26,316 bases of DNA from Bacteroidales bacterium (GTDB taxonomy: Bacteria > Bacteroidota > Bacteroidia > Bacteroidales > GCA-2748055), in NCBI GenBank assembly GCA_023135025.1, contig JAGLTY010000003.1:1-26316 (forward strand). The letters are read 5' to 3'. Positions 8,353-16,178 of this stretch are shown here, piece by piece; within the stretch, counting starts at the first letter, position 1; each line of letters begins with the position of its first letter. A program made the translations under genes and the position numbers. Under the pieces are notes generated by a model, which was given only the letters and a program-made list of their open reading frames with translations, did not search any database and was not told the DNA's origin.

Positions 8353-9438
8353 CTATGGAGTGATCACCTCCCCGTGCCCTTCTAAGCGGGATCGGGTATC
8401 TTCCAGGAATTGAGTCATTTTACTCCAATCCTCCGCAGACATATCCGAAAGGGTTGCGGAAGCAGGATCAAGATTAGCAGGCACCAGCGTAAAGCGGGTG
8501 CCTTTTTTTGTGACCGGTTTCCATACCCATACCGGCAGGTAGGCATAACTGGCGATCTCATGTGGTTCCTTTGACAATACCATCTCGAAGAGGATACCTC
8601 CGTTCCGGTACCTGTTGCGCTGGTTGGAGACCAGGTTGCCCATGGAGTAAACCACCAGGTCTCCCGCTCCCTCACCCCGGATGGGTTGGACCACATGGGG
8701 GTGGGAACCGATAACCGCATCGGCACCATGTTTAAACAGAAAGGCAGCCAGCTCCTTTTGCTGTTGGGACTCTGTAAGCTGGTACTCATTGCCCCAGTGC
8801 ATGGTAACCAGGATAAAATCGGGTTGTGCCGTTTTTGCTTTTTGAAGATCTTCCCTGATCTGTGCTCTGTCGATGCGGTTGACTATCGCAGGTGGGCGGT
8901 CCTTGATCCCGTTGGTTCCATAGGTGTAATTCAGCAGGGCGATCCGTATCCCGTTCTTCTCTATAATCAGGGGATAGTAGGTGGACCGTGAATCCGGATC
9001 GGGAAAGGTGCCGGTTTGAATGATTTGCTCTTGATCAAGTACCTCAATGGTTCGAACCAGCCCGTTCCGACCCCTGTCCAGTGCGTGGTTGTTGGCATTG
9101 ACAAGGATGTCAAACCCGGCCCATTTCAGGGCGCCCGCAAGTTGATCTGGACTTGAGAATGCCGGATAGCCTTTGTGAGGCGTCCCCGCAAAAGTGACCT
9201 CCAGATTCCCGATGACCAGGTCGGCTTCTTGCAGGTAGGGCCGCAGGTATTGAAAACAGGGTTTATAGTCATAGCCGGGTTCACCGGTGGCCAGAGCCGA
9301 GGCGATCTGGGTGTCGTGACCCATAATGTCGCCTGTAAAAACCAGTTTCAACTGCGACTGTTGTGCGGCGGCGGCCAGACAAAAACAGAGCCCCGCTGTC
9401 ATGATCCAGCTTCCCTTCAAGGCGGTGTTGTTAACCAT
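8353..9438 (-). CDS. CapA family protein (PGA_cap), second copy
   Basis: 361 residues with an N-terminal signal peptide (cleavage near AAAAQQ), so probably periplasmic or surface-exposed. The PGA_cap domain fills most of the protein, with LVFTGDIMGHD, VIGNLEVTFAG, VNANNHALDRG, TMHWGNEYQ, IGSHPHVVQPI and YSMGNLVSNQ in the order expected for the metallophosphoesterase-like fold. It differs from the 4824-6074 protein in lacking the long N-terminal spacer and in having SHPHV where the other has GHGPHV. The ATG at 9438 gives the best signal peptide (NNTALKGSW before the hydrophobic stretch); the ATG at 9402 would leave it short. It stands alone on its strand, 48 bases downstream of the TPM operon. 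The substrate is unknown. Confidence 0.88.
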   Translation of the reverse strand: MVNNTALKGSWIMTAGLCFCLAAAAQQSQLKLVFTGDIMGHDTQIASALATGEPGYDYKPCFQYLRPYLQEADLVIGNLEVTFAGTPHKGYPAFSSPDQLAGALKWAGFDILVNANNHALDRGRNGLVRTIEVLDQEQIIQTGTFPDPDSRSTYYPLIIEKNGIRIALLNYTYGTNGIKDRPPAIVNRIDRAQIREDLQKAKTAQPDFILVTMHWGNEYQLTESQQQKELAAFLFKHGADAVIGSHPHVVQPIRGEGAGDLVVYSMGNLVSNQRNRYRNGGILFEMVLSKEPHEIASYAYLPVWVWKPVTKKGTRFTLVPANLDPASATLSDMSAEDWSKMTQFLEDTRSRLEGHGEVITP

Positions 9439-9486
9439 TAGCGGGGATTAATATAGCAATAAGTTGCCACTTTAGGAAAGAGGATA

Positions 9487-10272
9487 CTACCAGCTTCCGC
9501 CGGCGCCGCCACCACCAAAGGCGCCGCCACCACCACCGGAGAAGCCTCCAAAACCGCCGCCAAATCCTCCACTTCCGGACGAGAAGTTGCCAAAGCTGCC
9601 TGTGTGCCGGTTGCCTGACATCATTCCCAGGGCCAACCACAACGGCAGGTTGCTACGTCCCATGCCTGCGCTTCTTCTCCTTCCTCCGAAGATAATTGAG
9701 AAGAGGATGATCATGAAAATAACTCCTCCAAATGTGGATGCTCCACCCGAGGAGGTCTGTTTCCTGTACTGGTCGGCAGTGAATTTACCGTCGAGCAATG
9801 AGATCATCACATCGGTGGCCGCATCAATTCCTGCATAGTACTCTCCGTTCTTAAAATTGGGAATTATCTCGCTCTGCACGATCCGTGAGGCAATGGCATC
9901 GGGGATATACTCTTCCAGTCCATACCCGGTGGAGATAAAGACATCCCTCTCCTGCATATCTACAACCATCAGCAGGCCGTTGTCCTTTCCCTGCTGCCCC
10001 ACACCCCACTCTTCACCGATCATGGGTGCCAGCATGGAGGCGGGATACCCCCCGTTGTCATCCAGGGTCACCACAAAGATCTGGGTGGAGGTGCGGTACT
10101 CAAATTCATTCAGTTTTCTCTCCAGTGCATCTGCTTCTGCACTGCTGAACACACCCGCATAGTCGTTCACCCAGGATTGGGGTGCCGATGGTACCGGGAG
10201 CATCTCCTGTGCTGTGCTCCATAACGGGAGCAATAGCAGGAGAGATATGGCTATAATTACCGGTTTTTTCAT
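9487..10272 (-). CDS. TPM-domain protein (YgcG family) with glycine-rich C-terminal tail
   Basis: 261 residues. A signal peptide (about 1-21) is followed by a TPM domain (about 30-155), with VNDYAGVFSSAEADALE at its start and VFISTGYGLEEYIPD in its core. A membrane helix lies at about 180-196 (GVIFMIILFSIIFG), and the final 45 residues are dominated by Gly, Phe and Ser, ending GGGAGGSW. This matches the bacterial YgcG/TPM family, whose domain faces the periplasm; a phosphatase activity is known for the plant relative TLP18.3 but not established for bacterial members. The gene overlaps the upstream TPM gene by four bases (ATGA), and lemA precedes both. LemA/TPM pairs are a common association and suggest a shared envelope role. 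Confidence 0.9.
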   Translation of the reverse strand: MKKPVIIAISLLLLLPLWSTAQEMLPVPSAPQSWVNDYAGVFSSAEADALERKLNEFEYRTSTQIFVVTLDDNGGYPASMLAPMIGEEWGVGQQGKDNGLLMVVDMQERDVFISTGYGLEEYIPDAIASRIVQSEIIPNFKNGEYYAGIDAATDVMISLLDGKFTADQYRKQTSSGGASTFGGVIFMIILFSIIFGGRRRSAGMGRSNLPLWLALGMMSGNRHTGSFGNFSSGSGGFGGGFGGFSGGGGGAFGGGGAGGSW

Positions 10273-10715
10273 TGCGCTTCTCCTCCAAATGATATTTCGT
10301 CCGACAACTCATTGACATCCCCATCCTGGTAGGGGAAGTGTTTTTTCAGGGCCTGGCCGGCCATCAGGATGCCCTCCTTGAGCCCGGTGGCAAATTCACC
10401 CTCCATAAAGTGACCCAACATGGTCGATTTGATAGTGTCCCAGAAATCGTCGGGGGTGACCGCATTAACCCCTGCATCGCCCAGGATGGCAAACTTGTGA
10501 TCCTTCACCGCCAGGTAGAAGAGCACTCCATTGCGCTTCTCGGTTTTTTGCATCTCCAGCTTTCCGAACCACCAGGATGCCCGGTCCATCACATCCTCTT
10601 TGCAGTGGTTATCAATATGCACCCGGATCTCGCCCGAAGTGTTGAGTTCGGCCTCTTTTACAGCTGATTTGATCAGCTCCTTCTCCTCTTTGGAGAAAAA
10701 ATTCACAGCGTTCAT
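10269..10715 (-). CDS. TPM-domain protein without signal peptide
   Basis: 148 residues and almost entirely one TPM domain: FFSKEEKELIKSAVKEAE at the N-terminus, GEIRVHIDNHC, GVLFYLAVKDHKFAILGDAG and a C-terminal helix ending KKHFPYQDGD. No signal peptide or membrane helix is apparent, unlike the next gene, so this copy may stay in the cytoplasm or be held by a partner. It sits between lemA (18-base gap upstream) and the membrane-bound TPM gene (four-base overlap downstream), indicating one operon and probably balanced expression. The family is clear but the molecular activity is not known. Confidence 0.9.
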   Translation of the reverse strand: MNAVNFFSKEEKELIKSAVKEAELNTSGEIRVHIDNHCKEDVMDRASWWFGKLEMQKTEKRNGVLFYLAVKDHKFAILGDAGVNAVTPDDFWDTIKSTMLGHFMEGEFATGLKEGILMAGQALKKHFPYQDGDVNELSDEISFGGEAQ

Positions 10716-10733
10716 AGCTTCTCTATTTTACCA

Positions 10734-11336
10734 CTAAAACTCAACAACAGGTGCGGTTTCACTACCGGCAACAGCCTCAAAATATCCCTTCTTCTCAAAC
10801 CCCTGGCTGTTTGCAACGATGCTGGCCGGGAATCTTCGGATGGATGTATTGAATCCCCGTGTAATCTCGTTGAATTTTCTCCGTTCCACCGCTATGCGGT
10901 TTTCGGTGCCCTCCAACTGGGCCTGGAGCTCCAGGAAGTTCTGGTTGGCCTTCAGTTCGGGATAGCGTTCAACGGTCACCAGAAGCCTTGAGAGGGCCGA
11001 GCTGAGTCCGTCCTGTGCCTGCTGGAAGGCAGCCAGCGACCCGGGAGTGATGTTGGACGGGTCGATGGTTACACTGGTGGCCTTGGCACGCGCCTCGATT
11101 ACCTGGGTAAAGGTCTCCTGTTCATGTTCGGCATACCCCTTGACTGTACTGACCAGATTGGGGATCAGGTCGGCCCGCCGCTGGTATACATTCTCCACAT
11201 TGGCCCACTGACCCACAATGCCCTCTTCCAGTGTCACAAATCCGTTATATGTTCTGATGCCCCAACGAATGGTTCCCAGTACGACTACAATAAGGACCAC
11301 GACAACGATGATCCAGGTTCTGTTTTTCTTTTTCAT
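10734..11336 (-). CDS. lemA: LemA family protein
   Basis: 200 residues. A short basic start (MKKKNR) leads into a membrane helix at about 7-25, followed by a long helical domain typical of LemA: YNGFVTLEEGIVGQWANVEN, YQRRADLIPNLVSTVKGYA, VERYPELKANQNF and FNEITRGFNTSIRRFPASIV. LemA proteins are anchored in the inner membrane with the helical bundle outside the cytoplasm. Their biochemical role is not settled. It is the first gene of a three-gene operon with two TPM-domain genes, a recurring arrangement. The 232-base gap to the divergent hutU holds its promoter; a TATATTTA element reads on the minus strand, but no -33 box is convincing. Confidence 0.95.
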   Translation of the reverse strand: MKKKNRTWIIVVVVLIVVVLGTIRWGIRTYNGFVTLEEGIVGQWANVENVYQRRADLIPNLVSTVKGYAEHEQETFTQVIEARAKATSVTIDPSNITPGSLAAFQQAQDGLSSALSRLLVTVERYPELKANQNFLELQAQLEGTENRIAVERRKFNEITRGFNTSIRRFPASIVANSQGFEKKGYFEAVAGSETAPVVEF

Positions 11337-11540
11337 ATTGATCTTGATTAATCATTTACAGTTTAGAAAGAGTAAATATAATCAATGTCCAGCTTCCTGC
11401 TGTTGGAATGGCTAAATATCGGTGAAAAATCGATCAAAACAGGAGATGATGTGAACGCCTGTTGTCTCTTTATGAAAGCATTTGGATGCCATGTGTTTTA
11501 TAACCCCCTGTTCACCTTCCCGGCTGGATTTTGATTTTTG
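11337..11540. other. Intergenic region between divergent lemA and hutU
   Basis: This is the largest gene-free stretch of the window. It contains no convincing coding frame and no strong hairpin. A weak inverted pair AACAGG/CCTGTT separated by 14 bases lies near 11439-11463. On the minus strand TATATTTA near the lemA end resembles a -7 element. The hutU -7 element follows immediately and is listed separately. Confidence 0.5.
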
Positions 11541-11548
11541 TACTTTTG
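11541..11548 (+). promoter_or_regulatory. Bacteroidota -7 element for hutU
   Basis: TACTTTTG is a perfect match to TAnnTTTG and lies 26 bases before the ATG at 11575. No good -33 element is found 19-21 bases upstream, so activation by a regulator or a weak basal promoter is possible. Confidence 0.5.
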
Positions 11549-11574
11549 GGTCACAATATAAAGTTTGAGTGAAG

Positions 11575-13599
11575 ATGAATCCAGAACAATTCAAAGCTGC
11601 CATCCTGGAGGGGATTCCAGCACAACTGCCGCCACAACAACTACCTGACCCGGGGCTGAACCATGCTCCCAGGCGAAAGGATATTCTGACACCTGCAGAG
11701 AAAAATCTGGCACTCCGGAACGCCCTCAGGTATATACCGAAGCAACACCATCCGGTGATGGTAAAGGAGTTTGCTGCCGAACTGGAGAAATTTGGCCGGA
11801 TCTATATGTACCGTTACAGGCCCTCATATGCCATTTCGGCCCGCAGCCTGGATGCATACCCACACCGATCACTGCAGGCGGGGGCCATCATGGTGATGCT
11901 CTCCAACAATCTGGACCATCTGGTGGCGCAACACCCCGACGAGTTGATTACCTATGGAGGAAACGGTGCCGTTTTTCAGAACTGGGCCCAGTACCGGCTC
12001 ACCATGAAGTACCTGGCAGAGATGACCGACGAGCAGACCCTGGTACTATATTCGGGACATCCCATGGGCCTATTTCCCTCCCACAGGGAGGCACCCAGGG
12101 TGGTGGTTACAAATGGGATGGTGATCCCTAACTACTCGGGACAGGACGATTATGAGCGGATGAATGCGTTGGGGGTCTCCCAGTATGGACAGATGACCGC
12201 CGGCTCCTTTATGTATATCGGTCCCCAGGGCATTGTTCATGGGACCACCATTACGGTATTGAATGCCGGCAGGTTCAGACTGAAGGGCGGCGATGGAACC
12301 CTGGCAGGGAAGGTGTTTGTCACCTCCGGACTGGGAGGAATGTCGGGTGCCCAGCCCAAAGCCACGGTGATTGCGGGAGGAATCTGCGTGGTAGCTGAAG
12401 TGAACCCGAGGGCCACTGTCTTGCGTCATTCCCAGGGCTGGGTGGATGAGGTCTTTACCGACCTGGAACTGCTCTCCGAAAGGATTGAAAAGGCGCGTCA
12501 AAACAGGGAGGCAGTCTCCCTGGCCTACCAGGGCAATGTGGTGGATCTTTGGGAGTATCTGCTCGAAAAGGAGATCCCGGTGGAGCTGGGATCCGACCAG
12601 ACCTCCCTTCACAATCCGTTTGCCGGTGGATACTACCCGGCCGGAGTCGACTTTGAAGAGGCCAACCGGATGATGGCCGATGAGCCGGAAAGGTTTAAGG
12701 AGGCGGTCTATGCTTCTCTGCGCAGGCATGTAAAGGCCGTAAACGGACTGGTTGGGAAGGGGATGTATTTCTGGGATTACGGGAACGCCTTTTTGCTGGA
12801 GTCTGGCAGGGCTGGAGCCGATGTTTTCCAAAAGGATGGAACCTACCGGTACCAGTCGTATGTTCAGGCGATCATGGGACCGCTCTTCTTTGATTATGGA
12901 TTTGGTCCCTTCAGGTGGGTCTGCACCTCATCGGACCCCAAAGATCTGGCGGTAACTGACCGCATTGCGGCTGAGGTGCTGGAGCAAATGGCCGCTGAGG
13001 CACCTGAAGAGATCAGAGGACAATTGGAGGACAACCTGCACTGGATCAGGGAGGCAGAGGGTCACCGGATGGTGGTGGGATCGCAGGCCCGGATCCTCTA
13101 TGCCGACAGCCAGGGACGTATTGCTATTGCAAAGGCATTTAACAGGGCCATCAGAGAGGGGGAGATCTCGGCACCGGTTGTACTGGGTCGCGACCACCAC
13201 GATGTGTCGGGGACCGATTCTCCATACAGGGAGACCTCCAATATTTACGATGGTTCGGCTTTTACTGCCGATATGGCGGTTCAGAATGTGATCGGGGACG
13301 CCTTTCGGGGGGCCACCTGGGTCTCGCTGCACAATGGCGGTGGAGTGGGCTGGGGAGAGGTGATCAATGGTGGTTTTGGCATGTTGCTGGATGGTACTTC
13401 CGAGGCGGATCGCAGGCTGGAGGGGCTGTTGCACTGGGATGTAAACAACGGGATTGCAAGAAGAAGCTGGGCCAGAAATGATGGGGCCATCCGTTCCATT
13501 GAGCGGGAGATGAAGCGTACGCCCCTGTTGAAGGTGACGCTGCCAAATCTGGTGGATGACAGCCTGCTGGAAGATGATGGGCTGTGGAAAGATCTCTGA
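11575..13599 (+). CDS. hutU: Urocanate hydratase (urocanase), long form
   Basis: Converts urocanate to 4-imidazolone-5-propionate in histidine degradation, using tightly bound NAD+ in the cytoplasm. 674 residues, longer than the roughly 555 of the classical Pseudomonas/Bacillus enzyme but in keeping with the long form seen in Bacteroidota. Family segments include FGRIYMYRYRPSYAISARSL, YSGHPMGLFPSHREAPRVVV, QYGQMTAGSFMYIGPQGIVH, the dinucleotide-binding FVTSGLGGMSGAQPKA near residue 250, and FGPFRWVCTSSDPKDLAVTD. I chose the ATG at 11575; a GTG two codons earlier is possible. The other hut genes (hutH, hutI, hutG or ftcD) are not adjacent, so the pathway must be completed elsewhere or this enzyme acts on imported urocanate. 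It converges with the thioredoxin-fold gene, with eight bases between stop codons. Confidence 0.96.
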   Translation: MNPEQFKAAILEGIPAQLPPQQLPDPGLNHAPRRKDILTPAEKNLALRNALRYIPKQHHPVMVKEFAAELEKFGRIYMYRYRPSYAISARSLDAYPHRSLQAGAIMVMLSNNLDHLVAQHPDELITYGGNGAVFQNWAQYRLTMKYLAEMTDEQTLVLYSGHPMGLFPSHREAPRVVVTNGMVIPNYSGQDDYERMNALGVSQYGQMTAGSFMYIGPQGIVHGTTITVLNAGRFRLKGGDGTLAGKVFVTSGLGGMSGAQPKATVIAGGICVVAEVNPRATVLRHSQGWVDEVFTDLELLSERIEKARQNREAVSLAYQGNVVDLWEYLLEKEIPVELGSDQTSLHNPFAGGYYPAGVDFEEANRMMADEPERFKEAVYASLRRHVKAVNGLVGKGMYFWDYGNAFLLESGRAGADVFQKDGTYRYQSYVQAIMGPLFFDYGFGPFRWVCTSSDPKDLAVTDRIAAEVLEQMAAEAPEEIRGQLEDNLHWIREAEGHRMVVGSQARILYADSQGRIAIAKAFNRAIREGEISAPVVLGRDHHDVSGTDSPYRETSNIYDGSAFTADMAVQNVIGDAFRGATWVSLHNGGGVGWGEVINGGFGMLLDGTSEADRRLEGLLHWDVNNGIARRSWARNDGAIRSIEREMKRTPLLKVTLPNLVDDSLLEDDGLWKDL

Positions 13600-13607
13600 C
13601 CCGGATT

Positions 13608-13940
13608 TTATTCTTCAAAAACCAGTTTATAGGGCCTCGAAATGGATGCTTCCAGCTGGTGCAAACTGATGTTCCTGCTGTAGCGAACCTGCTCCTTTCC
13701 TTCAAAGTAAATCAGGATGGTGGGAATGGTAAAGACCCTGAACTGTCCGGAGATCACCGGACTCTTCTCGATATCCACATAATGCGACACCATCAACGGG
13801 AACTGCTCATGCAGCAATTCTGTCACCTTTGGCCTGAGCACTTTACAAACCGAGCAGGAATCGCTGGAGAGATAGAGCAACACCCCTTTCTCGGTTGCGA
13901 TTTTATCCTCTAAATCTTTGATATTGTAGATCCCTTCCAT
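13608..13940 (-). CDS. Thioredoxin-fold protein
   Basis: 110 residues with a compact thioredoxin fold. The redox motif is Cys29-Ser-Val-Cys32 (SSDSCSVCKVLRP), and the cis-proline is present in FRVFTIPTILIYFEG. No signal peptide is visible, so it is probably cytoplasmic. The CSVC active site differs from the CGPC of housekeeping thioredoxin, so substrate and redox potential may differ. I chose the ATG at 13940 because it gives a normal N-terminus (MEGIYNIKDLED) and lies two bases after the stop of the upstream CoA-binding gene; the in-frame ATG at 13979 would overlap that gene by 37 bases and add unconserved residues. Likely co-transcribed with the CoA-binding gene. Confidence 0.88.
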   Translation of the reverse strand: MEGIYNIKDLEDKIATEKGVLLYLSSDSCSVCKVLRPKVTELLHEQFPLMVSHYVDIEKSPVISGQFRVFTIPTILIYFEGKEQVRYSRNISLHQLEASISRPYKLVFEE

Positions 13941-13942
13941 AC

Positions 13943-14359
13943 CTAATAATCCTCTTCGTGGAGTAGTACCAGCATGCATTCGGCCAGAGGTTCGATCCCT
14001 TCCCGCTGAAGGCGGGCCATAAACTCAGGGTTGACGGTGCCGGGATTGAAAATCACCCGTTTCGGCTTCAGTGAGATAATGTAGTCGTAGTAGTCCGATT
14101 GCCTGGAAGAGCCGATATAGATGGATACGGTGTGGACTCCGTCGATAGGTGGCATGCCCACCTGGATCTCTTCATCTACGATCAATCCCTCTTTGAAACC
14201 CACGGCCACCACCTCCTGGTCGTGACGCAACAGGCTTTTTACAGCTTTGTGTGAAAACCTGACAGGATTGGGACTGGCACCCAGGACCACTGTTTTTTTT
14301 CGATCTGCCAAACGGGTTGCTGATTTTTGGATCAGACAAAGATAACCAATCCCGGGCAA
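13943..14359 (-). CDS. CoA-binding protein (CoA_binding_2, YccU-like)
   Basis: Small Rossmann-fold protein predicted to bind CoA, with KTVVLGASPNPVRFSHKAVK as the nucleotide-binding start and VIFNPGTVNPEFMARLQREG near the end. From the ATG at 14359 it has 138 residues, but family members usually begin a few residues before KTVVLG. A perfect -7 element on the same strand (14344-14337) lies inside that extension. A TTG at 14311-14309 begins 25 bases after the element and would give a 122-residue protein starting MADRKKTVVLG. I think TTG is the more likely start and list the longer frame as the outer bound. Its biological role is unknown. The thioredoxin-fold gene follows after two bases. Confidence 0.85.
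   Translation of the reverse strand: MPGIGYLCLIQKSATRLADRKKTVVLGASPNPVRFSHKAVKSLLRHDQEVVAVGFKEGLIVDEEIQVGMPPIDGVHTVSIYIGSSRQSDYYDYIISLKPKRVIFNPGTVNPEFMARLQREGIEPLAECMLVLLHEEDY
14337..14344 (-). promoter_or_regulatory. Bacteroidota -7 element for the CoA-binding/thioredoxin pair
   Basis: Reads TATCTTTG on the minus strand, a perfect TAnnTTTG. It is 25 bases before the TTG start at 14311 but inside the frame that begins at the ATG at 14359, so it argues for the shorter protein. A TTTC lies about 18 bases further upstream as an imperfect -33 element. Confidence 0.45.
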
Positions 14360-14435
14360 TAGGAAAATAGTTGAATAGGGAACTGAAAGTCACGAGGCGA
14401 TAGCCGAGTAAATAGTGCCTGGTTATTTCGTATGG

Positions 14436-14915
14436 TTACAGGGAACGGATCAGCACCACAGCATAGGCCGAAACTCCCTCTTCACGTCCGGTGAAACCAA
14501 GTTTCTCTTCGGTGGTGGCCTTGATGGAAACCTGACCCTCTTGAAGGCCAAGCTGTTTTGCTATTTCCTTCTGCATCTGCGGGATGTAGGGTTTCACCCT
14601 GGGGGTCTGCAGACAGATGGTGCTGTCGATGTTGCCTATCTCATATCCCCCGGAGGCCAGAAGCTCCCCGGTTTTTTGTAGCAGGATGGTACTGGCAATC
14701 CCTCTGTATGTCTGGTCGGAATCGGGGAAGTGGGTACCGATATCGCCCAGGGCTGCTGCTCCAAGAATGGCATCGCAGATGGCATGAAGCAATACATCAG
14801 CATCGGAATGACCCACAGATCCTTTGTGATGTGCTATCTCAATACCTCCCAGCCAGAAGGGGATCCCCTCCTCCAGGCGGTGCACATCATATCCGAAACC
14901 AATCCGGAAGTTCAT
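14436..14915 (-). CDS. ispF: 2-C-methyl-D-erythritol 2,4-cyclodiphosphate synthase
   Basis: Fifth enzyme of the MEP isoprenoid pathway: it cyclises CDP-methylerythritol 2-phosphate to MEcPP and releases CMP. 159 residues, the normal length. Metal ligands Asp10 and His12 are in GFGYDVHRLEEG and His44 is in SDADVLLHAICDAILGA. Also present are LGDIGTHFPDSD, the cytidine-site segment IKATTEEKLGFTGREEG and the C-terminal AYAVVLI. It acts as a cytoplasmic trimer. It lies 10 bases downstream of porV on the same strand, so it is probably transcribed with porV although the functions are unrelated. This shows the organism makes isoprenoids by the non-mevalonate route. Confidence 0.97.
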   Translation of the reverse strand: MNFRIGFGYDVHRLEEGIPFWLGGIEIAHHKGSVGHSDADVLLHAICDAILGAAALGDIGTHFPDSDQTYRGIASTILLQKTGELLASGGYEIGNIDSTICLQTPRVKPYIPQMQKEIAKQLGLQEGQVSIKATTEEKLGFTGREEGVSAYAVVLIRSL

Positions 14916-14925
14916 GGATCTGCTT

Positions 14926-16152
14926 TTATAAATTCAGGTCTGCAAAGTCAAAGCCCAGTGTAAACCTGAGGGTGTTGGCCAGTGGACTGTTCTGACCGTT
15001 GGTGGGAACAAGGTAGGCAAAATCGAGGGCAAATACATTGAGTTTCAATCCAACACCCACTGTGAAATATTTTCTGTTCCCCTTGGAGGCGTACTCGTAA
15101 AAGTAACCTGCCCTGATGGCAAACTGGCTCCTGTACCAGTACTCCACACCGGCACTGTAGGCGATCTCGTGCAACTCCTCTGAGAGTACGCTGTAGTTGC
15201 CATTGCTACGGAGCACACCCGGTGCATCGTAGAAGGACTGCACCATTCCCATTACGGTTGAACCCGGTGCCTCTTTCCCCCGGATCACTTCCAGCTCGTT
15301 GGTGGCAGTGTCCAGTTCCATATCCGGAGGAGTGGGAACCAGTAGCTTATTCACGTCCAAATTGAAGGAGACCGTATTATACTCGTCGATATTGTAGCTG
15401 AACCTTCCCCCGATCCGCATGTTGGTGGGGATGGGTGTTTTGTCGGAATCCACACTGTAGGAGATGGGTGTACCCATGTTGGTAAGACTGATCCCCGCGG
15501 CCCAATCTCCGTCGCTGGAACCAACATTCACTTCATTCTGGTAGTAAAAACCGAGGTCCGCAGCAAAGGATATTCCTGCCTTTGTGGCCTGTCCGTCCGA
15601 GGTCACCTGACCGCTGGTAAGATCGGAACGGATAAAACGGAAGGCGATCCCCCCGGAAAAGTTATCGGTAAAGAGCCTGGAATACCCTGCATCCACTGCA
15701 AATTCGTTGGGATTATACTGTCCGGCAAAGCTTCCGTCAATATTGGTGAAGGTGATGTTTCCCAGGGAGAAGTAGCGCAGGGAGGTGCTGATCACCTGCT
15801 GTTCATCCACCCTGAAAAACCCGGTCAGGTAGGCCAGGTTGATATCGGGGATCAGGTTTCTGAGCCATGGTGTATAGGAGATGGCAAAGCCCCCCTTACT
15901 GTCAAGGAAAGCGTATTTACCAATGTTCCAGTGCTGTGAATTTACATCGGGTGTGGAGGCTGCGCCCACATCGCCCATGGCCCCTGCTCTTGAATCGGGA
16001 GCAATGGTCAGAAACGGTACAGCAGTCTGAATGGCATTCAGTTCGGCCCCTCCAAGTTCTCCAGTATCTATCTGACCTGAAATATTTGAGGAAACCAGTA
16101 TGAATGAACCGGTTATCAAAGTAATCAATCCTGCTTTTAATCTAAAGAGCAT
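14926..16152 (-). CDS. porV: Type IX secretion system outer-membrane protein PorV (LptO)
   Basis: FadL-like outer-membrane beta-barrel that receives T9SS cargo and presents its C-terminal signal to PorU for cleavage and surface attachment. 408 residues. A signal peptide covers about residues 1-27 (LKAGLITLITGSFILVSSN), followed by the family-typical FLTIAPDSRAGAMGDVGAAS and WNIGKYAFLDSKGGFAISYT. Alternating aromatic beta-strands run to the end, which finishes RFTLGFDFADLNL with a terminal barrel strand. The start at 16152 was preferred to the in-frame ATG at 16182 because a perfect -7 element (16178-16171) overlaps the upstream ATG. It is downstream of porU (121-base gap) and upstream of ispF (10 bases). 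The porU-porV pairing supports both identifications. Confidence 0.93.
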   Translation of the reverse strand: MLFRLKAGLITLITGSFILVSSNISGQIDTGELGGAELNAIQTAVPFLTIAPDSRAGAMGDVGAASTPDVNSQHWNIGKYAFLDSKGGFAISYTPWLRNLIPDINLAYLTGFFRVDEQQVISTSLRYFSLGNITFTNIDGSFAGQYNPNEFAVDAGYSRLFTDNFSGGIAFRFIRSDLTSGQVTSDGQATKAGISFAADLGFYYQNEVNVGSSDGDWAAGISLTNMGTPISYSVDSDKTPIPTNMRIGGRFSYNIDEYNTVSFNLDVNKLLVPTPPDMELDTATNELEVIRGKEAPGSTVMGMVQSFYDAPGVLRSNGNYSVLSEELHEIAYSAGVEYWYRSQFAIRAGYFYEYASKGNRKYFTVGVGLKLNVFALDFAYLVPTNGQNSPLANTLRFTLGFDFADLNL

Positions 16153-16170
16153 CTGTTTTGTATTGGTCTG

Positions 16171-16178
16171 CAAATATA
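16171..16178 (-). promoter_or_regulatory. Bacteroidota -7 element for porV
   Basis: Reads TATATTTG on the minus strand, a perfect TAnnTTTG, ending 18 bases before the porV ATG at 16152. porV, and ispF behind it, may therefore be expressed independently of porU. No clear -33 element is seen. Confidence 0.55.

Noticed and set aside
9495..9590. Repetitive GC-rich tract resembling a tandem repeat or CRISPR-like array
   Set aside because: It encodes the Gly-rich tail of the TPM protein. The repetition follows Gly/Phe/Ser codons and has no regular repeat-spacer structure.
11412..11603. Small minus-strand frame in the lemA-hutU gap
   Set aside because: 63 codons without a recognisable motif, overlapping the hutU promoter and start; treated as chance.
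12070..12831. 253-codon minus-strand frame inside hutU
   Set aside because: Antisense shadow of urocanase; no domain, and the urocanase motifs on the plus strand are intact across it.
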